A DNA stretch of 10,609 bases, taken from NCBI GenBank assembly GCA_018896765.1, contig JAHILZ010000087.1, positions 1 to 10,609 on the forward strand, given 5' to 3'. The translations under genes and the position numbers were made by a program. This DNA comes from Patescibacteria group bacterium. Lineage in GTDB: Bacteria; Patescibacteriota; Minisyncoccia; JAHIHE01. Shown here piece after piece: positions 1-7,547 of the stretch (positions are counted from its first letter, which is position 1; each line of letters starts with the position of its first letter). A model generated the notes under the pieces. That model did no database searches. It saw only the letters and a program-made list of their open reading frames with translations, and was not told the DNA's origin.

Positions 1-1890
1 GATATTCAAGCGAAACCGGAAGAAATTGTGAGGCAGTTAATGCTTGATAAACTTATTAACGAATATGAATATCCGACGGATTTAATAAGGGTTGAATACG
101 CGATTTCGTTTGGCAGGGAGAAGAAGTTGGCGGACATTGTTGTTTTAAACAAAGTTGATAAAACCAGCGTTTTTTGTGTTTTGGAAATAAAAAAACACAA
201 AGCGAAAGACGGAAAAGACCAGTTGAAAAGTTATACAAACGCAACAGGCGCGCCATTGGCGATTTGGACAAATGGGACAGAAATAAATTATTACGAAAGG
301 TTAGACCCAAATTATTTTGAGCCGCTTTCTGATATTCCAAAGGCAAGCGAAACAATAGATGATGTAAAAAACGAAATTTTTACTTATCTTGAATTGATGC
401 AAAAAGACCGACTTGCTGAAGAAAGAAAGACCTTGAAAACTTTAATTCAAGAAATGGAAGACGAAGTTTTGGCTGGTTCTGGCGTGGATGTTTTTGAGGA
501 GGTTTTTAAATTGGTTTTTATAAAACTTTACGATGAAATGGAAAGTTCTGAAGATAGACAAATGATTGAAAGGGATTTCAAGAGAATTAAAAAACAAAAT
601 CCAAAATTAAAAGACAAAGAAATTTTAAGTAAAATTGATAATAGCGATTTTAGGCAACTGGAATTTAGAAGTAGAGGCGACGCTTATCATACAAAAGAAG
701 TTATCAACAAACTTTTCCAGAAAGCAAAAGAAAAATGGCCTGGAATTTTTGAAAAAGGCGAACCACTCCGAATTACAGATGAAAACCATCTACAAATTTG
801 TATTGGGTTTTTACAGAATGTAAAACTTTTTAATTCTAATTTGCAGGTGATTGACGAAGCGTTTGAATATTTAGTCAACAAGTCCGCGAAGGGCGAAAAG
901 GGGCAATATTTTACGCCAAGAAATGTAATTGATATGTGCGTCTATATGCTCAATCCGAATCCGAGCGAATTTATGATAGACACTGCTTGCGGGTCTTGCG
1001 GATTTACCGTACACACATTGTTTAATGTTTGGGAAAAACTGAAAAGCGACGGCAAGGCGCGATTTAGCAATTTTTCCAATAAAAAATTAACAAAAGAGCA
1101 AAAAGATTATGTTCTAAAAGTTTTTGGAATTGATTTTGACGAAAAATCGGTTAGGGTGGCTCGAACTCTTAATATGATTGCCGGCGACGGAAGGACGAAT
1201 GTTTTGCATTTGAACTCGCTGGATTATTCAAGATGGGAAGAAAGATTAAAAGACAGGGAATGGAGCAGAGCATATTTAGAGGGTTATTATAGATTACTGG
1301 ATTTAGCAAAAGATAGAAAAAATCCGAAGGAATTTAATTTTGATTTAGTAATGGCGAATCCTCCTTTCGCGGGGGATATTAAAGACAAAAGAATGACGGC
1401 TTGTTATGAAGTGGCTTACAAAAAGGACAAGCAGATTGATAAAATTTCAAGGGATATTTTATTCATTGAAAGGAACTTGGATTTTCTAAAACCGGGCGGG
1501 CGAATGGCGATTGTCTTGCCGCAAGGCAGATTTAATAATACGAGCGATGAAAGGATAAGGGATTTTATAATGGAACGAGCGCGCCTTTTGGCGGTGGTCG
1601 GGCTTGATAATAATACCTTTAGACCGCATGCGGGAATAAAAACATCTGTTTTGTTCGTTCAAATGTGGGACGAGAAAATCAATCCAAAGGTTGATGATTA
1701 CTCAATCTTTATGGCGGTCAGTGAAAATTCCGGCAAAGACAATTCAGGCGATGAAATTTACGAAATGGACAAAAACGGAGAAAGAAAACTTGACGAACAC
1801 GGGCACCTAAAACAAAAACACGACTTAGACGACATCGCCTTTGCTTTTGAAAAGTGGGGGAGGGAGAATGGGTTGAGTTTTTGGAGGTAG
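1..1890 (+). CDS. hsdM: Nuclease-methyltransferase fusion: HSDR_N domain plus type I N6-adenine DNA methylase (5' partial)
   Basis: This is the DNA-modifying subunit of a restriction-modification system, transferring methyl from S-adenosylmethionine to adenine N6. The reading frame is open from base 1 and its first in-window start is a GTG at 28. The residues encoded before that GTG (DIQAKPEEIVRQL) look like ordinary protein, so the true start lies upstream of the window. Counting from the GTG: residues 1-105 form an HSDR_N-type PD-(D/E)xK fold with candidate catalytic D36 (ADIVV) and E53-x-K55 (VLEIKK). A helical region follows. The methylase core has GQYFTPR at 292-298, SAM motif I DTACGSCGF at 318-326 and catalytic NPPF at 444-447. 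The C-terminus is ENGLSFWR. HsdS lies three genes downstream. The nuclease-methylase-plus-separate-S layout resembles BcgI-like type IIB enzymes, but a type I HsdR could lie outside the window. The methylase call is secure; active cleavage by the N-domain is inference. Confidence 0.93.
   Translation, partial: DIQAKPEEIVRQLMLDKLINEYEYPTDLIRVEYAISFGREKKLADIVVLNKVDKTSVFCVLEIKKHKAKDGKDQLKSYTNATGAPLAIWTNGTEINYYERLDPNYFEPLSDIPKASETIDDVKNEIFTYLELMQKDRLAEERKTLKTLIQEMEDEVLAGSGVDVFEEVFKLVFIKLYDEMESSEDRQMIERDFKRIKKQNPKLKDKEILSKIDNSDFRQLEFRSRGDAYHTKEVINKLFQKAKEKWPGIFEKGEPLRITDENHLQICIGFLQNVKLFNSNLQVIDEAFEYLVNKSAKGEKGQYFTPRNVIDMCVYMLNPNPSEFMIDTACGSCGFTVHTLFNVWEKLKSDGKARFSNFSNKKLTKEQKDYVLKVFGIDFDEKSVRVARTLNMIAGDGRTNVLHLNSLDYSRWEERLKDREWSRAYLEGYYRLLDLAKDRKNPKEFNFDLVMANPPFAGDIKDKRMTACYEVAYKKDKQIDKISRDILFIERNLDFLKPGGRMAIVLPQGRFNNTSDERIRDFIMERARLLAVVGLDNNTFRPHAGIKTSVLFVQMWDEKINPKVDDYSIFMAVSENSGKDNSGDEIYEMDKNGERKLDEHGHLKQKHDLDDIAFAFEKWGRENGLSFWR
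1863..1889 (+). repeat. Direct repeat copy 1: 3' end of the methylase gene
   Basis: This 27-base segment inside the methylase 3' end (from GGAGAATG to GGAGGTA) recurs at 3423-3449 with 26 of 27 bases identical; the only mismatch is at 1871/3431. Here it encodes the in-frame C-terminus ENGLSFWR. The two copies flank the AlbA_2-type gene, as expected if that gene was added as a cassette by recombination or insertion at the end of hsdM. Confidence 0.85.
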
Positions 1891-1914
1891 ATTAACTTTT
1901 TATTTAAAAAAAAT

Positions 1915-3393
1915 ATGGATGATAAAGAATTAATAAATTTAATATTGGAGAAGAATGAATGGCAATCATTTGAATGCAAACGAGCTGCAATAAAACCAGC
2001 AAAGCTCATAGAGACAGTTTCTGCTTTTTCCAATACAAATGGTGGTATTATTGCTTTGGGATTAGAGGATCCTAAGAAATTTGAGGGACGAAATAGGTTG
2101 GTTGGCATAAGTGAAAATCCAGACAATGTATCTGAATTTTTAAAGCTGACAGATAAAGAACTTGCGCCACCTATTTTTGGATGGACTTCAAAATATGTAG
2201 ATATTACAAATACCAATAAAAAGCAAGATCAGTTATTACTTATATTTATAGAAAAAAGTAATGATGTCCATTCATTAAAAAATGGTAACACTTATGTTAG
2301 AAAAGGGAACCAAAATGTTAAAATAGGAGCCGTTGAAATACAAAATCTGCAATATGAAAAGGGCTTGAGAAAATACGAGGATGAAATTTCTAAGATTACT
2401 GACTTGCAGGAGCTTAGTCAGAAATTATTTAATCAGTACAAAAAAGATACGGATAGTAATAATGAAGATGAATGGCAGTTTTTAAAAGACAATGGTCTTG
2501 CCCATAAAAAAGATGATGTATTCACATTAACAAAAGCGGGTGTATTATTATTTGGAAAAAATCCGACAGTTCTTTTAAAAAGTAAATGTGGAATTAAAAT
2601 ATCACATTACTATGGTACAAAACCTACATATTCAGGAGAGCCAAATTTTGTTGAAAAACCTTTTACGGTAGAAGGCCCTTTAATGAAACAAATTGATGAT
2701 ACCATGGAATATTTTAATTCTATCGTTAAAAAATCTCCACCGAAACTATCAGGCTCTGTTTTCAAGCCTTCATTATTAATCCCCGCATGGGCATTTCAAG
2801 AAGCGGTAACCAACGCCGTTATTCATAGAAATTATTACATTGAAGATGATGTGCAAATTAGGATTTTTGACGACAGAATCGAAATCGAAAGTCCTGGCAC
2901 ATACCCTGGCAAAATTACAGTTAATAATATCAGAAATGAAAGATTTGCAAGAAATCCAATGATACAAAGAGTTTTGAATAGATTCCAAGAATCACCAAAT
3001 CTTGATATCGGCGAAGGAGTTGACCGTATGTTTAAAATTATGAAAGAACATAATTTATATGAGCCGTTGTATTTTCCACAGGAGATAAGACCGAATTCTG
3101 TTTTGGTTATTTTACTCAGTACGAAAAGGGTTGAGTATTGGGATATTATAAGCCAATATTTAGATGAAAATCATTATATTAAGCCACAAAAAGCTCGTGA
3201 GATAACTGGTGTTATGGACAGTGTTGAAATGTCAAGATTGTTTGGACAATGGGTAAATAGCGGAATTCTTGAGCAAGCTGGTAAATCAAAGAAAGGAAGT
3301 TATTATATTAAGCCAGGTACTATTTTAGAGAAAGATTTATTATTAAAGCACTTGAAAATAAATCCCAAAAGCTCTAAAAATGCCTTAAAATAG
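1915..3393 (+). CDS. Schlafen/AlbA_2-type putative DNA-binding protein with GHKL-like ATP-binding domain
   Basis: This 492-residue protein belongs to the widespread 'RecG-like / putative transcriptional regulator' family. Residues 10-145 form the AlbA_2 (Schlafen-like, formerly 'divergent AAA_4') domain, with FECKRA at 19-24 and AFSNTNGGII at 37-46, the family hallmark. Residues 285-375 form a HATPase_c_4-like domain: EAVTNAVIHRNY at 296-307 is the N-box, RIEIESPG at 321-328 the G1-like strand and IGEGVDRM at 365-372 the glycine box. The C-terminus (about 405-470) looks like a winged helix. Genes of this family often sit inside type I restriction loci, but their role there is not established; regulation or nucleic-acid sensing is inference. 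ATG at 1915 follows an A/T-rich leader without a Shine-Dalgarno sequence. Repeats of the hsdM tail flank the gene. Confidence 0.85.
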   Translation: MDDKELINLILEKNEWQSFECKRAAIKPAKLIETVSAFSNTNGGIIALGLEDPKKFEGRNRLVGISENPDNVSEFLKLTDKELAPPIFGWTSKYVDITNTNKKQDQLLLIFIEKSNDVHSLKNGNTYVRKGNQNVKIGAVEIQNLQYEKGLRKYEDEISKITDLQELSQKLFNQYKKDTDSNNEDEWQFLKDNGLAHKKDDVFTLTKAGVLLFGKNPTVLLKSKCGIKISHYYGTKPTYSGEPNFVEKPFTVEGPLMKQIDDTMEYFNSIVKKSPPKLSGSVFKPSLLIPAWAFQEAVTNAVIHRNYYIEDDVQIRIFDDRIEIESPGTYPGKITVNNIRNERFARNPMIQRVLNRFQESPNLDIGEGVDRMFKIMKEHNLYEPLYFPQEIRPNSVLVILLSTKRVEYWDIISQYLDENHYIKPQKAREITGVMDSVEMSRLFGQWVNSGILEQAGKSKKGSYYIKPGTILEKDLLLKHLKINPKSSKNALK

Positions 3394-3422
3394 GGATTTT
3401 AAATTTCATTTAATTTCATTAA

Positions 3423-3449
3423 GGAGAATGAGTTGAGTTTTTGGAGGTA
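3423..3449 (+). repeat. Direct repeat copy 2: orphan hsdM tail
   Basis: This non-coding copy of the methylase 3' end lies between the AlbA_2-type gene and the DUF4145 gene. In frame it still reads KENELSFWR followed by TAA, like the genuine methylase terminus, but it is attached to no gene. It is a relic showing that the DUF4145 gene was probably once directly downstream of hsdM. Its GGAGGT (3443-3448) is about 22 bases from the next ATG, too far for a normal ribosome binding site. Confidence 0.8.
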
Positions 3450-3470
3450 AAAAATTAAATTTTACTAAAT

Positions 3471-4136
3471 ATGCAATATTCAAAAACAATATCGTTAGAG
3501 TGTCCTCATTGCGATACAAAATGTCAATTTGTACAAGTTGATTCGAGTCATAGATTTTGCAAGAGTGATGAATTGCATCACATTGCTTTTATTTGTACTA
3601 ATTGCCAAGGCATAATTGCAACAAAGTGGAATGCGAGCGTAGACAATGTTTCTGATTTTCAAAGTCGTCCTACGAGTTACGGTCAGTGCCTAAATAGTTA
3701 TTATCCATTGGTTGGGGATTGGAAACCGAGAGTTAATTTGTCTTTGATTACAAATAATGAGGTTAAAGATGATTTTAAAGAAGCTACGGGTTGTTATAAT
3801 AACGGATTTTATAATGCTTGTATGATGATGGCTCGTCGAGCAATTCAACAAGAAATGCTCATTAATAAAGCCAAGGGAGATAATTTATACCAACAAATAG
3901 AATTAACTGGAATATCTAAGAAACTAAAGGCTTTATTACACAAAATAAAAAATTTTGGCAATCATGGCGCGCATCCAGACTTTTGCTTATATGATGAGAA
4001 TGGAAATCAAATTGAAGATAAAAAAGAATTTGCAAAATTAAGTTTAGAATTTTTGGATAGATACTTTGCGGATGAGTATGAAATAGATTCATTGGTTGAA
4101 AATGCGCCAAAAAGTGAGAAAGAATTGGATTCTTAA
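3471..4136 (+). CDS. Zinc-ribbon DUF4145 protein linked to restriction-modification
   Basis: A 221-residue protein with two parts. The N-terminus carries a zinc ribbon, C11-x2-C14 paired with C42-x2-C45. Residues 100-205 are a helical DUF4145 domain, with the typical run YNNGFYNACMMMARRAIQQ (109-127) and the signature FGNHGAHPD (162-170). DUF4145 is known both alone and fused to the C-terminus of HsdR-type restriction subunits, so a location between methylase and specificity genes fits a role in or beside the restriction complex. The molecular function is unknown; nucleic-acid or protein binding through the zinc ribbon is a guess. The gene starts at ATG 3471 with no clear Shine-Dalgarno sequence. 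It ends 10 bases before the preferred HsdS start, so the two are probably co-transcribed. Confidence 0.85.
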   Translation: MQYSKTISLECPHCDTKCQFVQVDSSHRFCKSDELHHIAFICTNCQGIIATKWNASVDNVSDFQSRPTSYGQCLNSYYPLVGDWKPRVNLSLITNNEVKDDFKEATGCYNNGFYNACMMMARRAIQQEMLINKAKGDNLYQQIELTGISKKLKALLHKIKNFGNHGAHPDFCLYDENGNQIEDKKEFAKLSLEFLDRYFADEYEIDSLVENAPKSEKELDS

Positions 4137-4146
4137 GAAAAACGAT

Positions 4147-5538
4147 ATGTCGCAAATCTCAATTATAAAAAAATCAGATATTCAAGAAGCGCGCAGGTTT
4201 GACGCGGAGTTTTTTAAGCCGGAGTATTTGGATATTGAAGAAAAATTGGAAAATATAAAATATGATTTTTTATATAATCTTGCGGATAATAAATATAAAA
4301 AATTTAATAAAAGTGACGATTATTTTCATTATATTGAGATTGCAAACATAAATTTAATAACAGGCGAATATTCAAAAGAAAAAATTAAAACAAATGAAAT
4401 ACCATCAAGGGCTCAAAAAATTTGCAATAAAAATGATGTTTTAATTTCAATGGTTAGACCGAATAGAAATGCAGTTTCTATAATTCAAGAAGATTTAAAA
4501 AATTTGGTAGCAAGCACTGGATTTTGTAAATTAACCAACATAAAAATTAATCCTTATTATTTGTTTATATTATTTAAAACAAAAGACTATGTTAAATTAT
4601 TAATCAGACATACAACCGCTACAATGTATCCAGCAGTTACGGAAGATGATATCTTAAATTTAAAAATCCCAATCCTCCCCCAATCCTTCCAACTCCAAAT
4701 AGAAAAAATTGTAAAATCCGCTTATGAAAAACAAACCCAGTCAAAACAACTTTACAAGGAAGCGGAGACAATACTTTTAGAGGAACTTGGTTTAATAAAT
4801 TACAAACCGGAACATATTTTGTCTTTTGAAACAACAAAAAAGAAAGCGGATGGGGCAAATAGATTTGACGCGGAATATTTTCAGCCGAAATATGAGGAGA
4901 TAATTAAAAGAGTTGAAAGTTATCATAACGGCTGGGATTATGTTAAAAATTTAGTAAGTTGGAAAAAGGGGATTGAAGTTGGAAGCGATGCGTATCGGGA
5001 GACGGGGAAAGATTTTATTAGAGTTGCGGATTTTTCTATCAATAAAATTGAAAATTCAAGCAAAAAAATATCAGATGAACTTTTTGAGAAAAATAAAAAC
5101 GAGTATCAACCCCAAAAAGGAGAAATGATTTTTACGAAAGATGGGACAATCGGGACAAGTTATGTTTTAAAAGAAGATGTCAATGGAGTTTTAAGCGGGG
5201 CGTTTTTGAGATTGAATTTGGAGGAAAAATATCGCGACCTTGAAAAAGAATGTTTATCTCTTATTTTCAATTCCATTGTTTGTAAAATGCAAGTTGAAAA
5301 ATTATCAGGCGGAGCGATAATCGCTCACTTAAAACCATCAGATTTTGAAAAATTCAAAATCCCGCTCATTGAACCCAAAATCCAAAAACAAATCGCGGAG
5401 AGAATACAAAAGAGTTACATATTAAGAAAACAAAGCGAAGAACTTTTAGAGGAAGCGAAAAGGAAGGTTGAGGAGGAGATAGAGAAAGAGGCGGGCGAGA
5501 AATTTGAAATAAAAATAAACAATTTTTATTATGAATGA
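4147..5538 (+). CDS. hsdS: Type I restriction-modification specificity subunit (two target-recognition domains)
   Basis: HsdS reads the target DNA sequence for the methylase. The 463-residue protein has the full duplicated plan. TRD1 (about 15-180) begins with ARRFDAEFFKPEY, followed by a helical spacer (about 180-255) with IEKIVKSAYEKQ. TRD2 opens with the matching ANRFDAEYFQPKY and is followed by a C-terminal coiled helix (IQKQIAERIQKS and beyond). The two halves therefore recognise a split target. I chose ATG 4147 (MSQISIIKK) because it falls 10 bases after the preceding stop; an in-frame ATG at 4096 would overlap the DUF4145 gene by 41 bases and adds a basic, unconserved stretch. The TRD1 coding DNA is visibly more AT-rich than the conserved segments around it, suggesting domain exchange. 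The TGA stop overlaps the next ATG. Confidence 0.93.
   Translation: MSQISIIKKSDIQEARRFDAEFFKPEYLDIEEKLENIKYDFLYNLADNKYKKFNKSDDYFHYIEIANINLITGEYSKEKIKTNEIPSRAQKICNKNDVLISMVRPNRNAVSIIQEDLKNLVASTGFCKLTNIKINPYYLFILFKTKDYVKLLIRHTTATMYPAVTEDDILNLKIPILPQSFQLQIEKIVKSAYEKQTQSKQLYKEAETILLEELGLINYKPEHILSFETTKKKADGANRFDAEYFQPKYEEIIKRVESYHNGWDYVKNLVSWKKGIEVGSDAYRETGKDFIRVADFSINKIENSSKKISDELFEKNKNEYQPQKGEMIFTKDGTIGTSYVLKEDVNGVLSGAFLRLNLEEKYRDLEKECLSLIFNSIVCKMQVEKLSGGAIIAHLKPSDFEKFKIPLIEPKIQKQIAERIQKSYILRKQSEELLEEAKRKVEEEIEKEAGEKFEIKINNFYYE
4195..4227 (+). repeat. Intragenic repeat at the head of TRD1
   Basis: This 33-base stretch encodes RFDAEFFKPEY and matches 4861-4893 at 27 of 33 positions. The pair marks the start of each half of HsdS. 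Such homologous blocks are where target-recognition domains are known to be exchanged in other HsdS genes. Confidence 0.75.
4861..4893 (+). repeat. Intragenic repeat at the head of TRD2
   Basis: Partner of the repeat at 4195-4227 (27 of 33 bases identical, direct orientation), encoding RFDAEYFQPKY at the start of the second half of HsdS. Confidence 0.75.
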
Positions 5539-6070
5539 AAAAGAAATTTTGTTGAATATAATAAAAGATAGAGAAGATCTTGAAGAAACAATGTGGCGTG
5601 ATTATATATGGGGAATGGATGAAAATATAAAACAGCAACGTAGTTTGATTAAGCATTTTATTTTAATTTCAAGCGGAATTATAGGATTTACAATACCGAT
5701 GTTTGGCAGAACTAATTTGATAAAAAATCCCGTTTTTTTAATTGGTGGACTCGTGCTTTTGTTGATTGTTGTTTTATACGGATTTTTTTATTTGACTAGA
5801 ATATTAAAAAATGAAAATGAAGGATTAGAAAAGGTTCATAAGGAATTTCTTGATCTACTGGATTTTTCAGAAAATTCTCATAGAAAATTTTTAAGCGACT
5901 CCACGGATGAAAATTTTAAAAAACTACAAGAAAAAAGTTTAGAAGCGATAGAAAAATCAAAAAGTTTTTTAGGTAAAGAAGAAAAAACTGGAAATCCGCT
6001 AGATCTTATATTTTCTTCTTTTTTTTGTGGTCTGATAGTGATAATATTGTCTTTATCTAATATATGGTAA
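5531..6070 (+). CDS. Three-helix membrane protein of unknown function in the restriction operon
   Basis: I do not recognise the family. The 179-residue protein begins with a charged, probably helical cytoplasmic segment (1-40). Two close membrane helices follow (about 42-59 and 67-89) around a short turn, then a charged soluble helical stretch (90-152, rich in K and E), and a third hydrophobic helix at the very C-terminus (about 156-176). The ATG at 5531 overlaps the hsdS stop by eight bases (ATGAATGA), so the two genes are very likely translationally coupled, and this is the strongest sign that the protein belongs to the defence operon. Two-helix-plus-cytoplasmic-helix layouts recall SLATT-type membrane effectors, but I see no diagnostic motif. 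A membrane-acting effector or anchor is inference only. Confidence 0.8.
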   Translation: MNEKEILLNIIKDREDLEETMWRDYIWGMDENIKQQRSLIKHFILISSGIIGFTIPMFGRTNLIKNPVFLIGGLVLLLIVVLYGFFYLTRILKNENEGLEKVHKEFLDLLDFSENSHRKFLSDSTDENFKKLQEKSLEAIEKSKSFLGKEEKTGNPLDLIFSSFFCGLIVIILSLSNIW

Positions 6071-6079
6071 TTTGTAAGA

Positions 6080-6085
6080 TATAAT
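6080..6085 (+). promoter_or_regulatory. Candidate -10 box for the NucS-domain gene
   Basis: A perfect TATAAT lies in the 57-base gap before the nuclease-domain gene, but no good -35 box is found about 17 bases upstream. It could let the nuclease gene be transcribed apart from the restriction operon. A small TTATAG/CTATAA stem follows it near 6094-6110. In AT-rich DNA a lone TATAAT is weak evidence. Confidence 0.3.
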
Positions 6086-6127
6086 AGCGTTGTTTATAGT
6101 TTTCCTATAAAATTAAATTAAAAAAAC

Positions 6128-7342
6128 ATGAATAAAAATTTAAAAAAAATAAAAGAATGGGTGGGCATATATACTAAACACATCGAGGAAATTACGCCCG
6201 AGGTTCATGTGCGGGACGAGGAAGGATATAAATTTAAATCAGTTGATATATTCCAAAGTAATTTCAATATTGACGCGCCAGATCTTGCGTTGATGTTGGA
6301 ACAATCAATTAAGCAAAATACTTTAGTTGCTGGCAGTATGTATTTTCCCAAGGGCGTTCTGCTTTCGTTTGCACAAAAATATGAAGAAGAAACCAGGAAG
6401 GTCCTAAGAATTCTTTTTGATGAAAAAAGGGAAATTAGTGTTCGTATAAACGAGGCAGAAGAAAAATTTAATCAAATATTAGGAATTTGGAATAAAGAGC
6501 AAGAAGACAAAATGAAATACACATTTATAAACCTTCGTTTTTTGAGTTTACTGCTTGGTTTCAGATTTTCTAATTCTTGTAATGCCATAAAACCTCGTGA
6601 GTGGAATATGTTTTGTAGATATATTAATGATGATTTTAGAATTCCTCAACACACAAAAAGCGGTCAAAAATATAATATGTTTGAGCCTTATATCGAAAGA
6701 TTGTGCCATTATATAAAACAAATACCAGAAATAAAAAAAATAAAAGACCAATTAACACGAGGATTAGAATTTGAAGATAAAGATTTCCGCTGGATGACTC
6801 AAAATGTTATTTATGTTACGGCGAGAGTGTTGGCTGAGCAAAGAAGCAAGGAAAAGACCCAACAAGAGCAGACAGTGATTTTAAAAAATACCGTTAATAT
6901 CAACAACAACGAAGAAGAAACTGAAAGTGGCTCTATGGAATTTCCTTTAGAAGAGTACCTAGAAAATTTTATTGTTAAAAATTGGGACAATATTGATTTT
7001 GGCGAGCCGTTAGAACTTTATATTGATGATGACGATACTCCGGCGCAACAATATCCTACAGGAGTAGGGATAATTGATTTGTTGGCGAAAGATGTAAAAG
7101 GCAATTTTGTGGTCATTGAACTTAAAAAAGGAAGGAGTAATCAGCAAGTTGTAGGACAAATTTTGGGTTATGTGGGTTGGGTAAAAAATAATCTTGCCGA
7201 AAAAGGACAAAAAGTGCGCGGAATTATTATAGCCGCAGATAGCAATAATGCTCTTTTAGAGGCGGTCAGCACAGTTGAAGATTTTATTTCGGTTAAGTAT
7301 TATCGCGTAAAGTTTAGTTTTGATAATCCACCGGAAAGATAA
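6128..7342 (+). CDS. Putative restriction endonuclease with C-terminal NucS/DUF91-like PD-(D/E)xK domain
   Basis: A 404-residue protein. The C-terminal third (about 270-398) is a NucS-like (DUF91, PDDEXK_5-type) nuclease domain: D317 in TGVGIIDLLA, E331-L-K333 in FVVIELKKG, and Q344 in QQVVGQILGYVGW give the order D...ExK...Q expected for an active metal-dependent nuclease. Residues 245-268 (QEQ..NNNEEETES) look like a flexible linker. The N-terminal 240 residues, with FPKGVLLSFAQKYEEETRKVLRILFDE around 73-99, are helical. They resemble the N-terminal parts of other restriction-associated proteins, but I cannot name a domain. It probably cuts DNA as an additional defence nuclease; branched or single-stranded DNA is the substrate of true NucS, and whether that applies here is unknown. 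ATG 6128 has only an A-rich leader. Confidence 0.82.
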   Translation: MNKNLKKIKEWVGIYTKHIEEITPEVHVRDEEGYKFKSVDIFQSNFNIDAPDLALMLEQSIKQNTLVAGSMYFPKGVLLSFAQKYEEETRKVLRILFDEKREISVRINEAEEKFNQILGIWNKEQEDKMKYTFINLRFLSLLLGFRFSNSCNAIKPREWNMFCRYINDDFRIPQHTKSGQKYNMFEPYIERLCHYIKQIPEIKKIKDQLTRGLEFEDKDFRWMTQNVIYVTARVLAEQRSKEKTQQEQTVILKNTVNINNNEEETESGSMEFPLEEYLENFIVKNWDNIDFGEPLELYIDDDDTPAQQYPTGVGIIDLLAKDVKGNFVVIELKKGRSNQQVVGQILGYVGWVKNNLAEKGQKVRGIIIAADSNNALLEAVSTVEDFISVKYYRVKFSFDNPPER

Positions 7343-7547
7343 AATAATTTTGACGAACCAGTAAAAGAAAAAAATTAAAAAACAAAACTATGATAAAAAA
7401 ACAACCAAAAAAGTAGTTCAAAGAGGGTTAAGAGAATGAGACCGAGGGGGATAAGGACTATAAAGCAGGATGAGTTTTTAGAAACCATGGGGAGATAGAA
7501 AAGGAATATCTTAAGAATAGGTTTAAGGAGGATAAGGGGGAATAATT
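7343..7547 (+). other. Purine-rich intergenic stretch, possible decayed small ORF
   Basis: The 205-base gap between the nuclease and ASCH genes is very rich in A and G on this strand. Short open stretches in different frames (7390-7439, 7432-7470, 7436-7498, 7474-7545) could be joined by single-base corrections into one lysine/glutamate-rich peptide ending EYLKNRFKEDKGE. That would make it a degraded small gene. Purine-rich DNA gives K/E/R-rich translations in every frame, so this is weak. No terminator is visible after the nuclease gene. Confidence 0.2.
7534..7540 (+). promoter_or_regulatory. Ribosome binding site deciding the GTG start of the ASCH gene
   Basis: AAGGGGG lies seven bases before the GTG at 7548. 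No ATG is available nearby in this frame, so this purine box and its spacing support the GTG as start. A second AAGGAGG a little upstream is too far away to be used. Confidence 0.5.

Noticed and set aside
1758..2216. Minus-strand open frame of 152 codons over the hsdM/AlbA_2 junction
   Set aside because: It lies opposite two well-recognised genes and has no domain or ribosome binding site; it is a shadow frame.
4096..4146. Upstream ATG extending HsdS by 17 residues
   Set aside because: It would overlap the DUF4145 gene and adds a basic stretch not typical of HsdS; ATG 4147 starts right before conserved sequence.
7432..7545. Reading UGA as glycine (Gracilibacteria/Absconditabacteria code) to open a small ORF
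   Set aside because: HsdS ends on UGA exactly where the next gene starts, and all other genes are complete without recoding.
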